From Marinifilaceae bacterium (GTDB lineage Bacteria > Bacteroidota > Bacteroidia > Bacteroidales > Marinifilaceae), in assembly GCA_016936255.1 (NCBI GenBank), contig JAFGYE010000076.1, positions 1 through 64,000 on the forward strand: a stretch of DNA of 64,000 nucleotides, read 5' to 3'. The first letter of the stretch is position 1. Every line of letters starts with the position of its first letter. The translations under genes and the position numbers were made by a program. Of this stretch, positions 54,501-62,153 are shown piece after piece. The notes under the pieces were generated by a model. The model did not search any database, was not told the origin of the DNA, and saw only the letters and a program-made list of their open reading frames with translations.

Positions 54501-55100
54501 TATAAGGAAACGACAGGAGCTGGTGATTATTTGTACAAAGACATGAATGGAGACGGACGAATTACATCTGATGACAGAGTCGTTATAGGAAATATGCAGG
54601 CTGATTTTTTTGGTGGTTTTTCGACAACTTTAACTTATAAGGGTTTGTATTTATTTGCAGGCTTCCAGTACTCTGTTGGAAATGAAAGAGAGTGGGGGAA
54701 TTACCGATCTTTAATAGGGAGCCCAACAGTTTTTGCAAACATGGCAAAGGAGGCTTTAACTGATACCTGGACTCCTGAGAATACTGATGCTAAATATACA
54801 CGTTTGATTTATGGGAATTACGACAATGCAAGTGTAAATGACCGTAACATTCAGGATGCATCTTATTTAAGGTTCAAGATTTTAAGACTAGGTTATCAGG
54901 TTCCTGAAAATATTTTAAAGAATTCTCCATTGCAAAATGTGAATGTATTTGTTTCAGCTTCAAATCTATTTACTGTTACAAGTTATAAGGGGCTGGATCC
55001 CGAGGCTATCAATAGTTCGTATATAAGTTCTGGTGTTATTGGTGGGGATGATTATCCGTTTGCTAAAACATTTTCACTGGGTGTAACTGTTGGATTTTAA
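51561..55100 (+). CDS. STN-domain SusC/RagA-family TonB-dependent transporter, module 2
   Basis: A 1179-residue outer-membrane receptor. An extended signal region (about 1-45, with ALR-type basic start and VLLMSLLTTFGRVNSQ) precedes an STN domain (about 48-120, NLKLEAVELSAALEKIENLTDYDFVF), the regulatory domain (about 135-215), plug (SVLKDASATAIYGSRGANGVI) and barrel ending FSLGVTVGF. The start at 51561 is set by the shared CAAATTTATGAAAAAAA; the 24-codon upstream extension covers the hairpins. A hairpin copy of TCGGGATAGGG lies in its first codons. Confidence 0.93.
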   Translation: MKKNLTHLILCRDRAKTRQWLMRLAVLKMVLLMSLLTTFGRVNSQMIISNLKLEAVELSAALEKIENLTDYDFVFSYDDVEGYKVSVDMESATLEECMDQMLQNLPFDYNAEGDVVIVSYKIPEPKIIEQQEKKEIKGTVTDKDGIPLPGVSVFIKGSTTGAATDIDGNYTLKVSENGDILVFSFVGMESQEIGYNGQNVLNVSLHLDTKGLGEIVVIGYGTTKKERIGSAISQVNADEIEERSAGAVSFDQIIGGQIKGVQINQSSGAPGSASTIRVRGITSPFASGNNQPLFVIDGVPFNGDVATGNGSFSGGENPLLSISPSDIESVSVLKDASATAIYGSRGANGVIIVTTKRGKKSSRTDIKLNYVYSVSNPLNTQDVLDADGFKSLHSMIAQNTINSFYEGTASYIGFSDADLVIDSDTGESRESIYNLFSGETIPVFGNANTDWQNKIYRENAATHQWNLSFSGGDDKTNYAFALSHTNQEALMINEEFKRYGARLAVDSDVNDWLKIGTSINYSGIKNISGRQTLVGYGSPTDAMISRPDFEVYKEDGNFNRIPEFWQGYGYGMGGYIYENQNPVAGMENNIESKTNSFIGNAYLSVEPIQDLSLKAQINVRSFNTVGSDFAPTRAQSYDVFNTDRKSMLSNSLSDITNVSSVFQANYVKNINDHYFTIMGGISYDRNFYHSEYQTYLGTADDYVLTNTSSAATHFYSQGGKAESGTNSIYSRLQYSYLAKYTATANFRTDESSKFAPGNKRAYFPSVALNWNIVNEGFMKDQTFVSQLKLRGSVGRTGSSNVSDFSYLQFFGVGQIETANYDGQSTIVNSNSFPNKDIKWETTTEYNLGLDFSFFNDRLYGSIDVYNKYTKDVLAPSPIFLEAGSPNFISNLAEISNKGIEFDFGGYFVKNDQFSWSADFNIALNRNKVEDIHGASLSQYQMDNFIEGEPVGTIKGYRVEKIIQDNSEIAALNSSSPTGTYYKETTGAGDYLYKDMNGDGRITSDDRVVIGNMQADFFGGFSTTLTYKGLYLFAGFQYSVGNEREWGNYRSLIGSPTVFANMAKEALTDTWTPENTDAKYTRLIYGNYDNASVNDRNIQDASYLRFKILRLGYQVPENILKNSPLQNVNVFVSASNLFTVTSYKGLDPEAINSSYISSGVIGGDDYPFAKTFSLGVTVGF

Positions 55101-55121
55101 ATGACAATTAAATTAAAAGAT

Positions 55122-55208
55122 ATGAAACGAGCTATGAGTAAAGTTTTTTCGCACTGCGGGATAATTATTGGCGACTTCCATATGGCCATCACAAAAAACT
55201 ATAATCAT
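55122..55208 (+). repeat. Intercistronic ATGAAACG repeat, copy 4 (susC-susD, module 2)
   Basis: It begins ATGAAACGAGC and ends at the susD start. It keeps TTTT-cGCAC-GGGAT-ATTATT and CTTCCATATGGC, as in copy 2 near fetB, and the boundary TATAATCATATGAAA is the same 15 bp that precedes fetB. Its frame is open into susD, which is why susD seems to begin at 55101. Confidence 0.7.
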
Positions 55209-56606
55209 ATGAAAAAATATAATTTTATTTTTCTACTAGGATTTATGCTATCCATTTTGTCTTGTGATATCATGGGCTCATTAGATGATATCGAGCCTCT
55301 TAACAAACTTGAAGAAAGCGAGGCTTTTACTGATGATATAAAAGTTGAAGCAGCATTGAATGGTGTTTATGCCACATGGCGAAATGCATCAGGAAGGTAC
55401 CTGCCAGGTAATATTATGGCTTTATCGGGTAATTATAGCCGTAACTATAATACTGCGTTTAACGAAAATAATATCGATTACAATAATTCTGATATTCGTG
55501 AAGCTTACGTTGGGTATTATGAGTTAATTCAGCGGGCTAATTTTTTGATTGATGCAATGCAGAGTGATCAACCTATAATAGGGATGAGTGATTTCCGAAG
55601 AGCTGAAGTAGAATCAGAAGCAAGAATTTCCAGAGCAATGAGTCATTTGTTTTTATTGGAGATTTTTGGTCAGTTTTATGATGTTAATTCGACTTATGGA
55701 ATTGTTTTAAAAATGACTGCCTCTCGCGAACTTGAAAATCCTAAAAGAAATACAGTACAGGAAGTTTATGATGCTATTATTGAAGATTTAGATTTTGCAA
55801 TTTTAAATGCTCCGGAGTTTACACCGCATTACAAAATGTCTAAATCTGTAGCCCAGGCTTTTAAAGCAAAAACATTATTATATATGGGCTTATACAGCGA
55901 GGCTGCGGATATGGCTTTAGCAGTAATCAATGATTTTTATTATCCTCTGGAAAGTAATTATAATGATATTTTTAAGAATGGATATAACTCACAAGAGGTA
56001 TTATTTGCTCCGCTTTCCGTAGCATACGGCGAAAGTGTACCTGTTAACATTAGCAATTACTACACACCTTTAGCAATTGAGCAAATTGCTGATTTGGAGG
56101 CTGAGGATGATATCTCTGAAACAGTGTATGACAAACGATATACTTTTGCACACATCGATGGCGTACCCATGGGACTAAGAAATGCTAAATATCCGTATAA
56201 TTCTGCGACTGAAGGACAGCAGTCCAATACTCATTTTATTATGAGAACAGCAGAAGTTTATCTTATTTATGCCGAAGCAAAAGCAAGATTAGCTGTTGGC
56301 ACAACGGTTGATCCTGAAGCTCTAGATAAGCTGAATGAAATCAGAATAAGAGCTAATATGCCTGTTAAATCTCCAATCACTAAGGAAGCTCTTCTTGAAG
56401 ATATTCGTATTGAGAAAAATTTAGAATTATTTGGCGAGTTTGGACAGCCTTGGTTCGATTTAATTCGATATAATATGTATGGGGATATTGATATTTCGTT
56501 GATCAAATCATCCATTGTTTCGATTGATCAGCTAACAATGCCAATACCCAGAGCAGCATTTGCCGGAAATAATGCTTTAATCCAAAATCCGGGCTATTCA
56601 AAATAA
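55209..56606 (+). CDS. SusD/RagB-family surface lipoprotein, module 2
   Basis: A 465-residue lipoprotein (MKKYNFIFLLGFMLSILSCD, lipid Cys19). SusD motifs are EARISRAMSHLFLLEIFGQFYD, a central TPR-like part, VYLIYAEAKARL and the final NPGYSK. It partners the upstream SusC. An in-frame ORF from 55101 adds 36 residues encoded by the intercistronic repeat; ATG 55209 gives a proper lipoprotein signal and is chosen. Confidence 0.92.
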   Translation: MKKYNFIFLLGFMLSILSCDIMGSLDDIEPLNKLEESEAFTDDIKVEAALNGVYATWRNASGRYLPGNIMALSGNYSRNYNTAFNENNIDYNNSDIREAYVGYYELIQRANFLIDAMQSDQPIIGMSDFRRAEVESEARISRAMSHLFLLEIFGQFYDVNSTYGIVLKMTASRELENPKRNTVQEVYDAIIEDLDFAILNAPEFTPHYKMSKSVAQAFKAKTLLYMGLYSEAADMALAVINDFYYPLESNYNDIFKNGYNSQEVLFAPLSVAYGESVPVNISNYYTPLAIEQIADLEAEDDISETVYDKRYTFAHIDGVPMGLRNAKYPYNSATEGQQSNTHFIMRTAEVYLIYAEAKARLAVGTTVDPEALDKLNEIRIRANMPVKSPITKEALLEDIRIEKNLELFGEFGQPWFDLIRYNMYGDIDISLIKSSIVSIDQLTMPIPRAAFAGNNALIQNPGYSK

Positions 56607-56726
56607 TTTTAAAGGAGGAGGTGAAAAACTTCCTTCTAGTAAGCAACCGGCGCTGTTTTTAGTGATATGTCTTGCAATGTGTTTGGACATAGTATGTGTA
56701 AATAAACTGTAATTTAGAAGTTTAAG
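56607..56726. other. Spacer between susD and the TlpA-like gene, module 2
   Basis: 120 bp with a GGAGGAGG stretch near 56615 and no convincing terminator, so susD and the TlpA-like gene may share a transcript here, unlike module 1. Confidence 0.3.
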
Positions 56727-57863
56727 ATGAGAAAGATTGATTTAATAATAGGTTTCGTGTTATGTTTTATGTGTGGATGTACCATTGCACCAAGCGGGTA
56801 TGTAATAAATGGTACATGCAGTGAAAAGGATTTTGATGGTAAAGCCGTCCTTTTAAGCTCAACATCTGATACGCTTCAAGTGGCTGAAATCATTGATGGC
56901 AAATATGAATTTAAAGGTCAGGTAGATCAACCCACAATGGCCCAAATTATTATCAGTCATACAAGTTTGGACTTGATACTTGAAAATGATTCCTACGAGG
57001 TAATTGCTAATGACTATGTGAAGTATGCTAAAGGAGGTAAGATTAATACTTTGGTTTATGGATATAATTCTAATGAAGATTTTGTTGCTTATCGAAAAGA
57101 CTATAAAGAAGCAGTTATGAGGGAGTTCACGGGTCTTGATATGATGAATAAAGTTGCTGTAGATAATGCCAGAAAGAATGTAAATACCAAACAATCTGCT
57201 TATCTTAAATTGATTAAGAGTTTTCAGAATAATGTGTTGGACGGAGATGATCCAGCAATAGCTAAACTATTTGTTTTATCAATGCATTATGATTGGAAGA
57301 AGTATGATATCAATAAAAGTCTTGAATTGCTGGGGCAATATGAGAAGGAGTTGGGCAACAATGAATTTTTAAATCGGTTAAGACAAAGTTATCTTAATGA
57401 GATAAAAGTTGAGGAGAAGCGTAAGTCTGTAGCACCAGGTAAAACCTTTAAAGACGTTTTTGCAATAGGAATTGATAACAAAGAAGTGAAATTATCGGAT
57501 ATTGTTTCTGAGAATAAGTATACACTCTTCGAAATGTGGGCATCTTGGTGTGGTCCTTGTCGTGGTGAGTTTCCTCATCTGAAGAAAGCGTATGGAGTTT
57601 ATCATGAAAAGGGCTTTGAAATCTATGCACTTTCGTTCGATGATAATATGAAGCAATGGACGAAAGCATTGAAACAGGAAAATGTTCCTTGGATTAATGT
57701 TGTTGATTTTAAAGGGTTTGAAAGTTTGGCCGCTCAAGAGTATGTAGTGCAAGGTATCCCAGCTAGTTTTTTAATTTCTAAAGAAGGAATTATTGTTGCC
57801 GTAGGTGATGATATAAGGGGTTTTTCTTTAGATGAAAAATTGAAAGAATTATTCGAAAATTAG
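56727..57863 (+). CDS. TlpA-like thioredoxin lipoprotein with DUF4369-type N-domain, module 2
   Basis: A 378-residue periplasmic lipoprotein (VLCFMCGCTIAP, lipid Cys18). A DUF4369-type N-domain (about 24-115, GTCSEKDFDGKAVLLSS) is followed by a helical linker and a TlpA-like thioredoxin with WASWCGPCRGE (Cys275, Cys278) and cis-Pro in GIPASFLIS. A remnant of a second TlpA-like gene lies directly after. Probable role: redox maintenance of envelope proteins for the module. Confidence 0.92.
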   Translation: MRKIDLIIGFVLCFMCGCTIAPSGYVINGTCSEKDFDGKAVLLSSTSDTLQVAEIIDGKYEFKGQVDQPTMAQIIISHTSLDLILENDSYEVIANDYVKYAKGGKINTLVYGYNSNEDFVAYRKDYKEAVMREFTGLDMMNKVAVDNARKNVNTKQSAYLKLIKSFQNNVLDGDDPAIAKLFVLSMHYDWKKYDINKSLELLGQYEKELGNNEFLNRLRQSYLNEIKVEEKRKSVAPGKTFKDVFAIGIDNKEVKLSDIVSENKYTLFEMWASWCGPCRGEFPHLKKAYGVYHEKGFEIYALSFDDNMKQWTKALKQENVPWINVVDFKGFESLAAQEYVVQGIPASFLISKEGIIVAVGDDIRGFSLDEKLKELFEN

Positions 57864-57879
57864 TCCCTTCGAGTCATAA

Positions 57880-57993
57880 AAAATAAGATTGTTTTCGGTC
57901 AACATTGTTCCTGAAGGGAAAATTATAAGTGTAAATGCGCCACGCTCTTCCGGAGGAATCTGTGATATTTTGGATGAACTGAAGAATTTGTAA
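57880..57993 (+). pseudogene. 3' remnant of a TlpA-like thioredoxin gene
   Basis: 37 codons without a start end at TAA 57991-57993. They read ...VNIVPEGKIISVNAPRSSG then GICDILDELKNL, which matches the C-terminal part of TlpA-like proteins (strand EGKI-I-V-NAPR, then a helix). No CGPC or N-terminal domain remains upstream: it begins 16 bp after the stop of the intact gene at 57863. It probably reflects deletion between tandem paralogues. Confidence 0.6.
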
Positions 57994-58033
57994 AAGTAAA
58001 GCTTTTTTATTTTTACTATTTGAAAATGACAAG

Positions 58034-58062
58034 CCACCTCCGACCCCGGGGGTGGTTTTTGT
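58034..58062 (+). terminator. Terminator of module 2
   Basis: CCACC...GGTGG with an inner CC..GG stem and then TTTTTGTTTTT, on the plus strand. Confidence 0.8.
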
Positions 58063-58119
58063 TTTTCACCCAGCCAAACTTTTAAAGAATTGAGACACTA
58101 CCAACACAAACCTGAGAGA

Positions 58120-58260
58120 TTGCCTGTTGAAGCCATTAAATTACCAATTGGGTACCAATTGTTGCCTCGGGGAGCCATCAGATTACTAATTGACGGGTAC
58201 AACTTGCCAATTGGACGCCACAAGTTGCCGATTGAAAGCAAAAAAGTCCCGAGGCGAGGG
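58120..58260. repeat. 21-bp degenerate tandem repeat array
   Basis: Six units start at 58120, 58141, 58162, 58183, 58204 and 58225, with a partial seventh at 58246. The consensus is near TTGCCAATTGnnngCCAnnAn. Read on the plus strand the period keeps one frame open to TGA 58261-58263, encoding heptads such as LPVEAIK, LPIGYQL, LPRGAIR, LLIDGYN, LPIGRHK and LPIESKK. There is no ATG start. Units are adjacent without spacers, so it is not a CRISPR. Confidence 0.7.
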
Positions 58261-58279
58261 TGACACCTGCCTCGGGACT
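58239..58279 (-). terminator. Terminator of the minus-strand 229-residue gene
   Basis: AGTCCCGAGGC and GCCTCGGGACT form a perfect 11-bp stem. On the minus strand it is followed by TTTTTT. It overlaps the last unit of the 21-bp array. Confidence 0.92.
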
Positions 58280-58302
58280 AATAAAATCGGGTGTTTCAGA
58301 AT

Positions 58303-58992
58303 TTAATCATTTAAGTATTTATTCCTTCGCTCCTCATTTTTCCAAAATACATAGCGGCCACACTCACGAATTGAGCTTACCCGCTCCATAAGTAAAGTAT
58401 AAGCTTTATCGCGTAATAATTTATTCGGACTGCTTTCATCTTTTGAACCATTTGAAACAGCCAGTAATTCAGACATTGCATACGAAGTTGTACGGGCATT
58501 CTGTAAAGAGGTAAGATCGAAACCAATCTTAGTTAAAGGATCTTGATTTTTCTCACCTAAGACGGCCAATTCAAGCAAATCCTGAATCATATCGGCATGT
58601 CCGCCACCTTCACGAATTCGCATAACTTTCTTTTTAACAGCAACATTGTTACGAAATGCAAAACTGAAATGATGCAGCATTTCATCTCTTAGATCATATG
58701 CGGCAGGAGATTGTTCCAGCCACTCTTTTTGAGCTTCCTGCCTGGCTTGGTATTCACTCATCCAATTAGCCTGACAGTATCTTGTTGCTCCAGAAAGAGA
58801 AGGGATCTCATCAATAAATGTTACGTTCAGTCCGGCCTTTGCAAGTTCTTCTCTGTCTTTAAGAGACTCTACGGCTAGAGTTTCCGCGCTGGCAGTTATC
58901 TTGTCGATAGGTTGGTTTGGCAATTTCACTTTCGAAAGCGACAGTGCTTTAATTTTTTCTTTCCATGTTTCAAAATCGTTTTGATAGTCCAC
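58303..58992 (-). CDS. Conserved hypothetical protein
   Basis: A 229-residue cytoplasmic protein, not assigned. It is mostly helical, with conserved-looking stretches such as ATRYCQANWMSEYQARQEAQ and VKKKVMRIREGGGHADMIQDL. The start is GTG at 58992, as no ATG lies upstream in frame. It stands alone on the minus strand with a strong terminator. An inverted repeat at 59024-59086 sits in its leader. Function unknown. Confidence 0.65.
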   Translation of the reverse strand: MDYQNDFETWKEKIKALSLSKVKLPNQPIDKITASAETLAVESLKDREELAKAGLNVTFIDEIPSLSGATRYCQANWMSEYQARQEAQKEWLEQSPAAYDLRDEMLHHFSFAFRNNVAVKKKVMRIREGGGHADMIQDLLELAVLGEKNQDPLTKIGFDLTSLQNARTTSYAMSELLAVSNGSKDESSPNKLLRDKAYTLLMERVSSIRECGRYVFWKNEERRNKYLND

Positions 58993-59023
58993 GATATTAA
59001 TGTATTAATTGTATATTTCAGAG

Positions 59024-59086
59024 CCCATCGGCCTCCTCTTCCAAACTCGCATCTCAAAACGATCCGGTTGATGATCAGCCGATGGG
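59024..59086 (-). promoter_or_regulatory. Inverted repeat in the leader of the 229-residue gene
   Basis: CCCATCGGC (59024-59032) and GCCGATGGG (59078-59086) form a perfect 9-bp stem with a 45-nt loop that contains GATC pairs. On the minus strand it lies 32 bp before the GTG start. It could be a structured 5' leader. Confidence 0.4.
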
Positions 59087-59477
59087 TTGTCTGTTTTTAC
59101 CCGAAACAGATCTTTTCCATTTCAACAAATGTGAAATTAAGTAAAATCTGCATTTTAATAAAGTGTCAAGTTTGCCAAGTTTTACCGATTCAGTGAAATT
59201 AATGAAATTTAACAAATGGTTCGGGAGACTGTTAATGGAATTTATTTGGTTTGTGTGCAGGTGTGAGCTATCTGTGTGTATGTTTGTTTTTATTAGAGGT
59301 TGAACTAATAATATGCATTTGCAGATGTGCTGGCAGCAGGGGATGTAAAATAGGGTAAATTTCAGAACTGAATTCAGTTTGTATAAATGTTTAATAGGTT
59401 GAGCCAGGTTTAAGCCAATTGAGAATAGGTTATTTTGTAGAAATCTGTATATACAGAGCAAAATCTTTCTAAGTCTT

Positions 59478-59640
59478 ATACCAATTTAATTTCAAAACAG
59501 ACTTTAAATAATATGAATTAATTTTTAGCTGTATCGAGGCAAAAAAGTAAAGCACAGCCATGTTGCGATGCATCTTTTTTAACGAAGATATAGCTGAAAA
59601 GAAACATTTTATAAGGCATGTTTTGATGTTAATTTGGTAT
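59478..59640. mobile_element. MITE-like palindromic element, 163 bp
   Basis: Terminal inverted repeats of about 21 bp (TACCAATTTAATTTCAAAACA at 59479-59499 and TGTTTTGATGTTAATTTGGTA at 59619-59639) match at 18 of 21 bases. A second, inner pair, TTTTTAGCTGTATC and GATATAGCTGAAAA, makes most of the element self-complementary. It has no ORF. The ATACCAA/TTGGTAT ends are typical of small non-autonomous elements. No clear target-site duplication was seen. Confidence 0.65.
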
Positions 59641-60004
59641 TCCGGTAAAGTTTTTCAGGTTCTCAATTTTTAGGGTGATTTGCTTATTGAATGTTTCGGC
59701 GAAAAATTTGAAACGTAATCGTGTTGTAAATCAATCCAATATTTCATGTCTGATATCCACCGTTCTATTGAATGAAGCTTGTGCAGATAAATTTTTCATG
59801 AAATTATCTATCCCCTATCAGCTCTATGTTTTCAGCTGTTTTTTGAAGTGCTTACAGCTAAATTTCCGGGCAGTATGAAATTTACGTCTGCAATTTATAA
59901 TGATTAATTTTGATTTAACCTGACGAATGTTTTTTTGATTATTACTGTTCTTGTCAGCCAATTTTATTTGTTGCTTTTAATCGATATGCCGGCAAGCTTC
60001 AGTT

Positions 60005-60034
60005 TTGGAAATACCATTTCTATTTTTACTTTTG
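60005..60034 (+). promoter_or_regulatory. Consensus Bacteroidota promoter of ECF sigma 3
   Basis: TTG (60005-60007), exactly 19 bp, TACTTTTG (60027-60034): a full match to TTG-N19-TAnnTTTG. Transcription would start near 60041, giving a leader of about 27 nt to ATG 60068. This rules out the longer start at 60005. Confidence 0.8.
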
Positions 60035-60067
60035 AAAAATCTTAACCACAGCCTATACCTGCAATCC

Positions 60068-60622
60068 ATGACCACACAAAATCAATTTCAAAAAATAAAA
60101 TCGGGAGATTCCAAAGCATTCGAAGTACTATTTAATCAGTTGTATCCTTCGATGTGTGTGCTGGCCCGAGAATATGTGAAGGACGATGGAATTGCTGAAG
60201 ATATAGCTCAGGAAGCTTTTGTTAAATTGTGGAATACCCGGGATCGATACGAAAATATTTCCTCGATTAAATCATTTTTGTACGTGATGGTTAAAAATCT
60301 TAGTCTTAATTATTTGAAAAGAGATAAGTTGGGCTGTAAATTTACAGAAAGTCTCAATAAAGAAGATTATCATTATTTCAACAATCGTATTGTTGAAGAA
60401 GAAACATATCGGATTTTGCAGCAGGCTATCGATGATTTGCCTCATAAGAGTGCTGTTGTAATGAACCTAAGCTTGCAGGGGATGCGAAATCAGGAAATTG
60501 CCGAACGCCTTGGAGTATCGGTTAATACTGTAAAAACTCTGAAATATAATTCGATGAAAACTCTTAGAGTTAAATTAAAACACTACTTCTTTATCCTTCT
60601 TCTTTTACTCGGGGAAATTTAA
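60068..60622 (+). CDS. ECF sigma factor, module 3
   Basis: A 184-residue ECF sigma. Region 2: FEVLFNQLYPSMCVLAREYVKDDGIAEDIAQEAFVKLWNTR; region 4: LPHKSAVVMNLSLQGMRNQEIAERLGVSVNTVKTLKYNSMKTLRVKL. The start ATG 60068 fits the promoter at 60005-60034. FecR 3 follows after 260 bp, including a perfect 12-bp palindrome TGTATTAATACA at 60766-60777. Confidence 0.93.
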   Translation: MTTQNQFQKIKSGDSKAFEVLFNQLYPSMCVLAREYVKDDGIAEDIAQEAFVKLWNTRDRYENISSIKSFLYVMVKNLSLNYLKRDKLGCKFTESLNKEDYHYFNNRIVEEETYRILQQAIDDLPHKSAVVMNLSLQGMRNQEIAERLGVSVNTVKTLKYNSMKTLRVKLKHYFFILLLLLGEI

Positions 60623-60882
60623 TTTACTCACTGGAATGATTCTCCCGAAGTGGATTTCTAATTTGTTAGTTTGTAATAAACAGGTTTAAAATTTAGGTTC
60701 ATTGCTGTTTGTTTATACTTTCTACGCTGTATAGGGAAAATAATTCTCGATCCGTTTCTTTGAACTGTATTAATACAACTATAATACTTAAGGTATTTGA
60801 ATGTGGTATAGTTATTTTTTTAATCTCATTCATCTACTTTTAAACCCCGATTGTTTTATAATATAGAAATGAAACCGTAAAC

Positions 60883-62055
60883 ATGAAAGAATTGCGCCGT
60901 GAATATCAAATTGCTCAATTGATCTCGAAAGAGATTATTGATGAACTTTCAGCTGATGAAGTGAAAAAACTTGAGACGTGGAAGTCCGAATCGAAGGCAA
61001 ATAAAGAACTATACGAAATTATTAAAAGGGGAGAAAACAGAGTTGAAAGAAATAATTACGCAGCAAATCTAAATGTGAAGTTGGCTTTTGGTAAGGTAAG
61101 AGATAAAATTAAACCCCAGCAAAAAATCATTCGTTTGAAAGAATGGAGACTGAGAATTGCCGCTGTTTTGGTAATTGGAGTATTGGTTGGGACACTTTAT
61201 CATATTTCAACGAAAGATTTAAAATATGAATCTGAATTGGCCGCTTCAGCCATAGAGCCAGGATCATCAAAAGCTGTATTGCAGCTCTATAATGGAGAAA
61301 GGCTGCAGTTGGAAAATAAAAGCATTGACAGCATTGTGGAAAAAGATGGAACCATTATTAGTAATTTAAATGGAAAACTATCTTATACCTCTAATGAAGA
61401 TGTTGCTTTGCAAACAATTTATAATACGGTTACGGTTCCAGTTGGGGGTGAGTATCAATTGACACTTTCAGATGGAACTAAAGTAATGCTGAATTCTGAG
61501 TCGGAAATAAAGTTTCCTGTTCAGTTTAACCAAAATAAGAGGAAAGTCTGGATCGAAGGGGAAGTTTTTTTCGATGTGGCACACAATAAAAACAAGCCCT
61601 TTCTTGTGGATGTTAAGGATGTTGAAATTGAGGTTTTGGGGACAGAATTTAATGTAGAAGCATACAATGATCAGAAATCGGTAGTGACCACACTGGTTCG
61701 GGGAAGTGTAAAGTTAAGCAAAGGGCAGGAAAGTGTCATTATTAAGCCCGATCAGCAAGCCTTTATTTTCGATGAAGGAGAACAGTTTGCAGTGAAAAAT
61801 GTAACTGCTGAAAATTACGCATTATGGAAAGATGGAGTGTTCTACTTTGAAGAAGCTGATCTGGGAACAATAATGCAAAAATTGGAAAGATGGTATGGAA
61901 TAAAAGTATTCTACATGAACCAAACAATAAAGATGAAACGCTTTTCTGTTGAAGTAAAAAGGTACGAAGAAATTAAGGATGTGCTGAACATGTTGGCCAG
62001 AACAAACAAAGTACATTTCGAGATAAAAGAGAATGTAATAACTGTTAAAAATTAA
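60883..62055 (+). CDS. FecR-type anti-sigma factor, module 3
   Basis: A 390-residue sigma regulator. Charged helical N-terminus, a membrane helix near 87-108 (LRIAAVLVIGVLVGTLYHIS), the FecR domain (YQLTLSDGTKVMLNSESEI, KVWIEGEVFFDV, VEIEVLGTEFNVEAY) and a DUF4974-like C-terminus (GVFYFEEADLGTIMQKLERWYGIKV). It would receive signals from the STN domain of the next gene. Confidence 0.92.
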   Translation: MKELRREYQIAQLISKEIIDELSADEVKKLETWKSESKANKELYEIIKRGENRVERNNYAANLNVKLAFGKVRDKIKPQQKIIRLKEWRLRIAAVLVIGVLVGTLYHISTKDLKYESELAASAIEPGSSKAVLQLYNGERLQLENKSIDSIVEKDGTIISNLNGKLSYTSNEDVALQTIYNTVTVPVGGEYQLTLSDGTKVMLNSESEIKFPVQFNQNKRKVWIEGEVFFDVAHNKNKPFLVDVKDVEIEVLGTEFNVEAYNDQKSVVTTLVRGSVKLSKGQESVIIKPDQQAFIFDEGEQFAVKNVTAENYALWKDGVFYFEEADLGTIMQKLERWYGIKVFYMNQTIKMKRFSVEVKRYEEIKDVLNMLARTNKVHFEIKENVITVKN

Positions 62056-62065
62056 AATAAAAAAA

Positions 62066-62095
62066 GAGCAAAAGTTATCTCACTAACTTTTGCTC
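62066..62095 (+). repeat. Hairpin between fecR and susC, module 3
   Basis: GAGCAAAAGTTA and TAACTTTTGCTC form a perfect 12-bp stem with a 6-nt loop, 10 bp after the fecR stop. No U-tract follows. susC starts 58 bp later on the shared CAAATTTATGAAAAAAA. Confidence 0.75.
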
Positions 62096-62153
62096 GGTGA
62101 GTAGTAACCCAATTCCCGCACGGAATTAAATTATTAACCCTAAATGCAAATTT

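Larger units (their letters stand above)
58993..60004. other. Gene-poor region with palindromes and a MITE-like element
   Basis: About 1 kb with no credible gene. It holds the leader inverted repeat at 59024-59086, two perfect 14-bp palindromes (AACTGAATTCAGTT at 59366-59379 and TCTGTATATACAGA at 59444-59457) and the 163-bp element at 59478-59640. The rest, 59641-60004, is AT-rich without recognised features apart from the promoter at its end. Confidence 0.55.

Noticed and set aside
55101-55208. N-terminal extension of susD (module 2)
   Set aside because: The 36 extra codons are the intercistronic repeat read through; the lipoprotein signal begins at 55209.
57849-58037. 62-codon minus-strand ORF over the TlpA remnant
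   Set aside because: The plus-strand frame carries a family-typical TlpA C-terminus; the minus frame shows nothing.
58120-58260. CRISPR array
   Set aside because: Repeats are contiguous, degenerate and without spacers, and no cas genes are present.
58030-58263. Protein-coding gene for the 21-bp repeat frame
   Set aside because: No ATG or GTG start lies in frame, the 5' part overlaps a terminator and the 3' part overlaps another, so it is listed as a repeat only.
59075-59461. 128-codon minus-strand ORF in the gene-poor region
   Set aside because: Composition is AT-rich low-complexity, with no family-like motif or start signal; likely chance.
59675-59878. 67-codon plus-strand ORF after the MITE-like element
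   Set aside because: No recognisable motif or ribosome site; likely chance in AT-rich DNA.
60005-60067. Longer start for ECF sigma 3
   Set aside because: The TTG there is the -33 box of a perfect promoter, so it lies upstream of the transcript.
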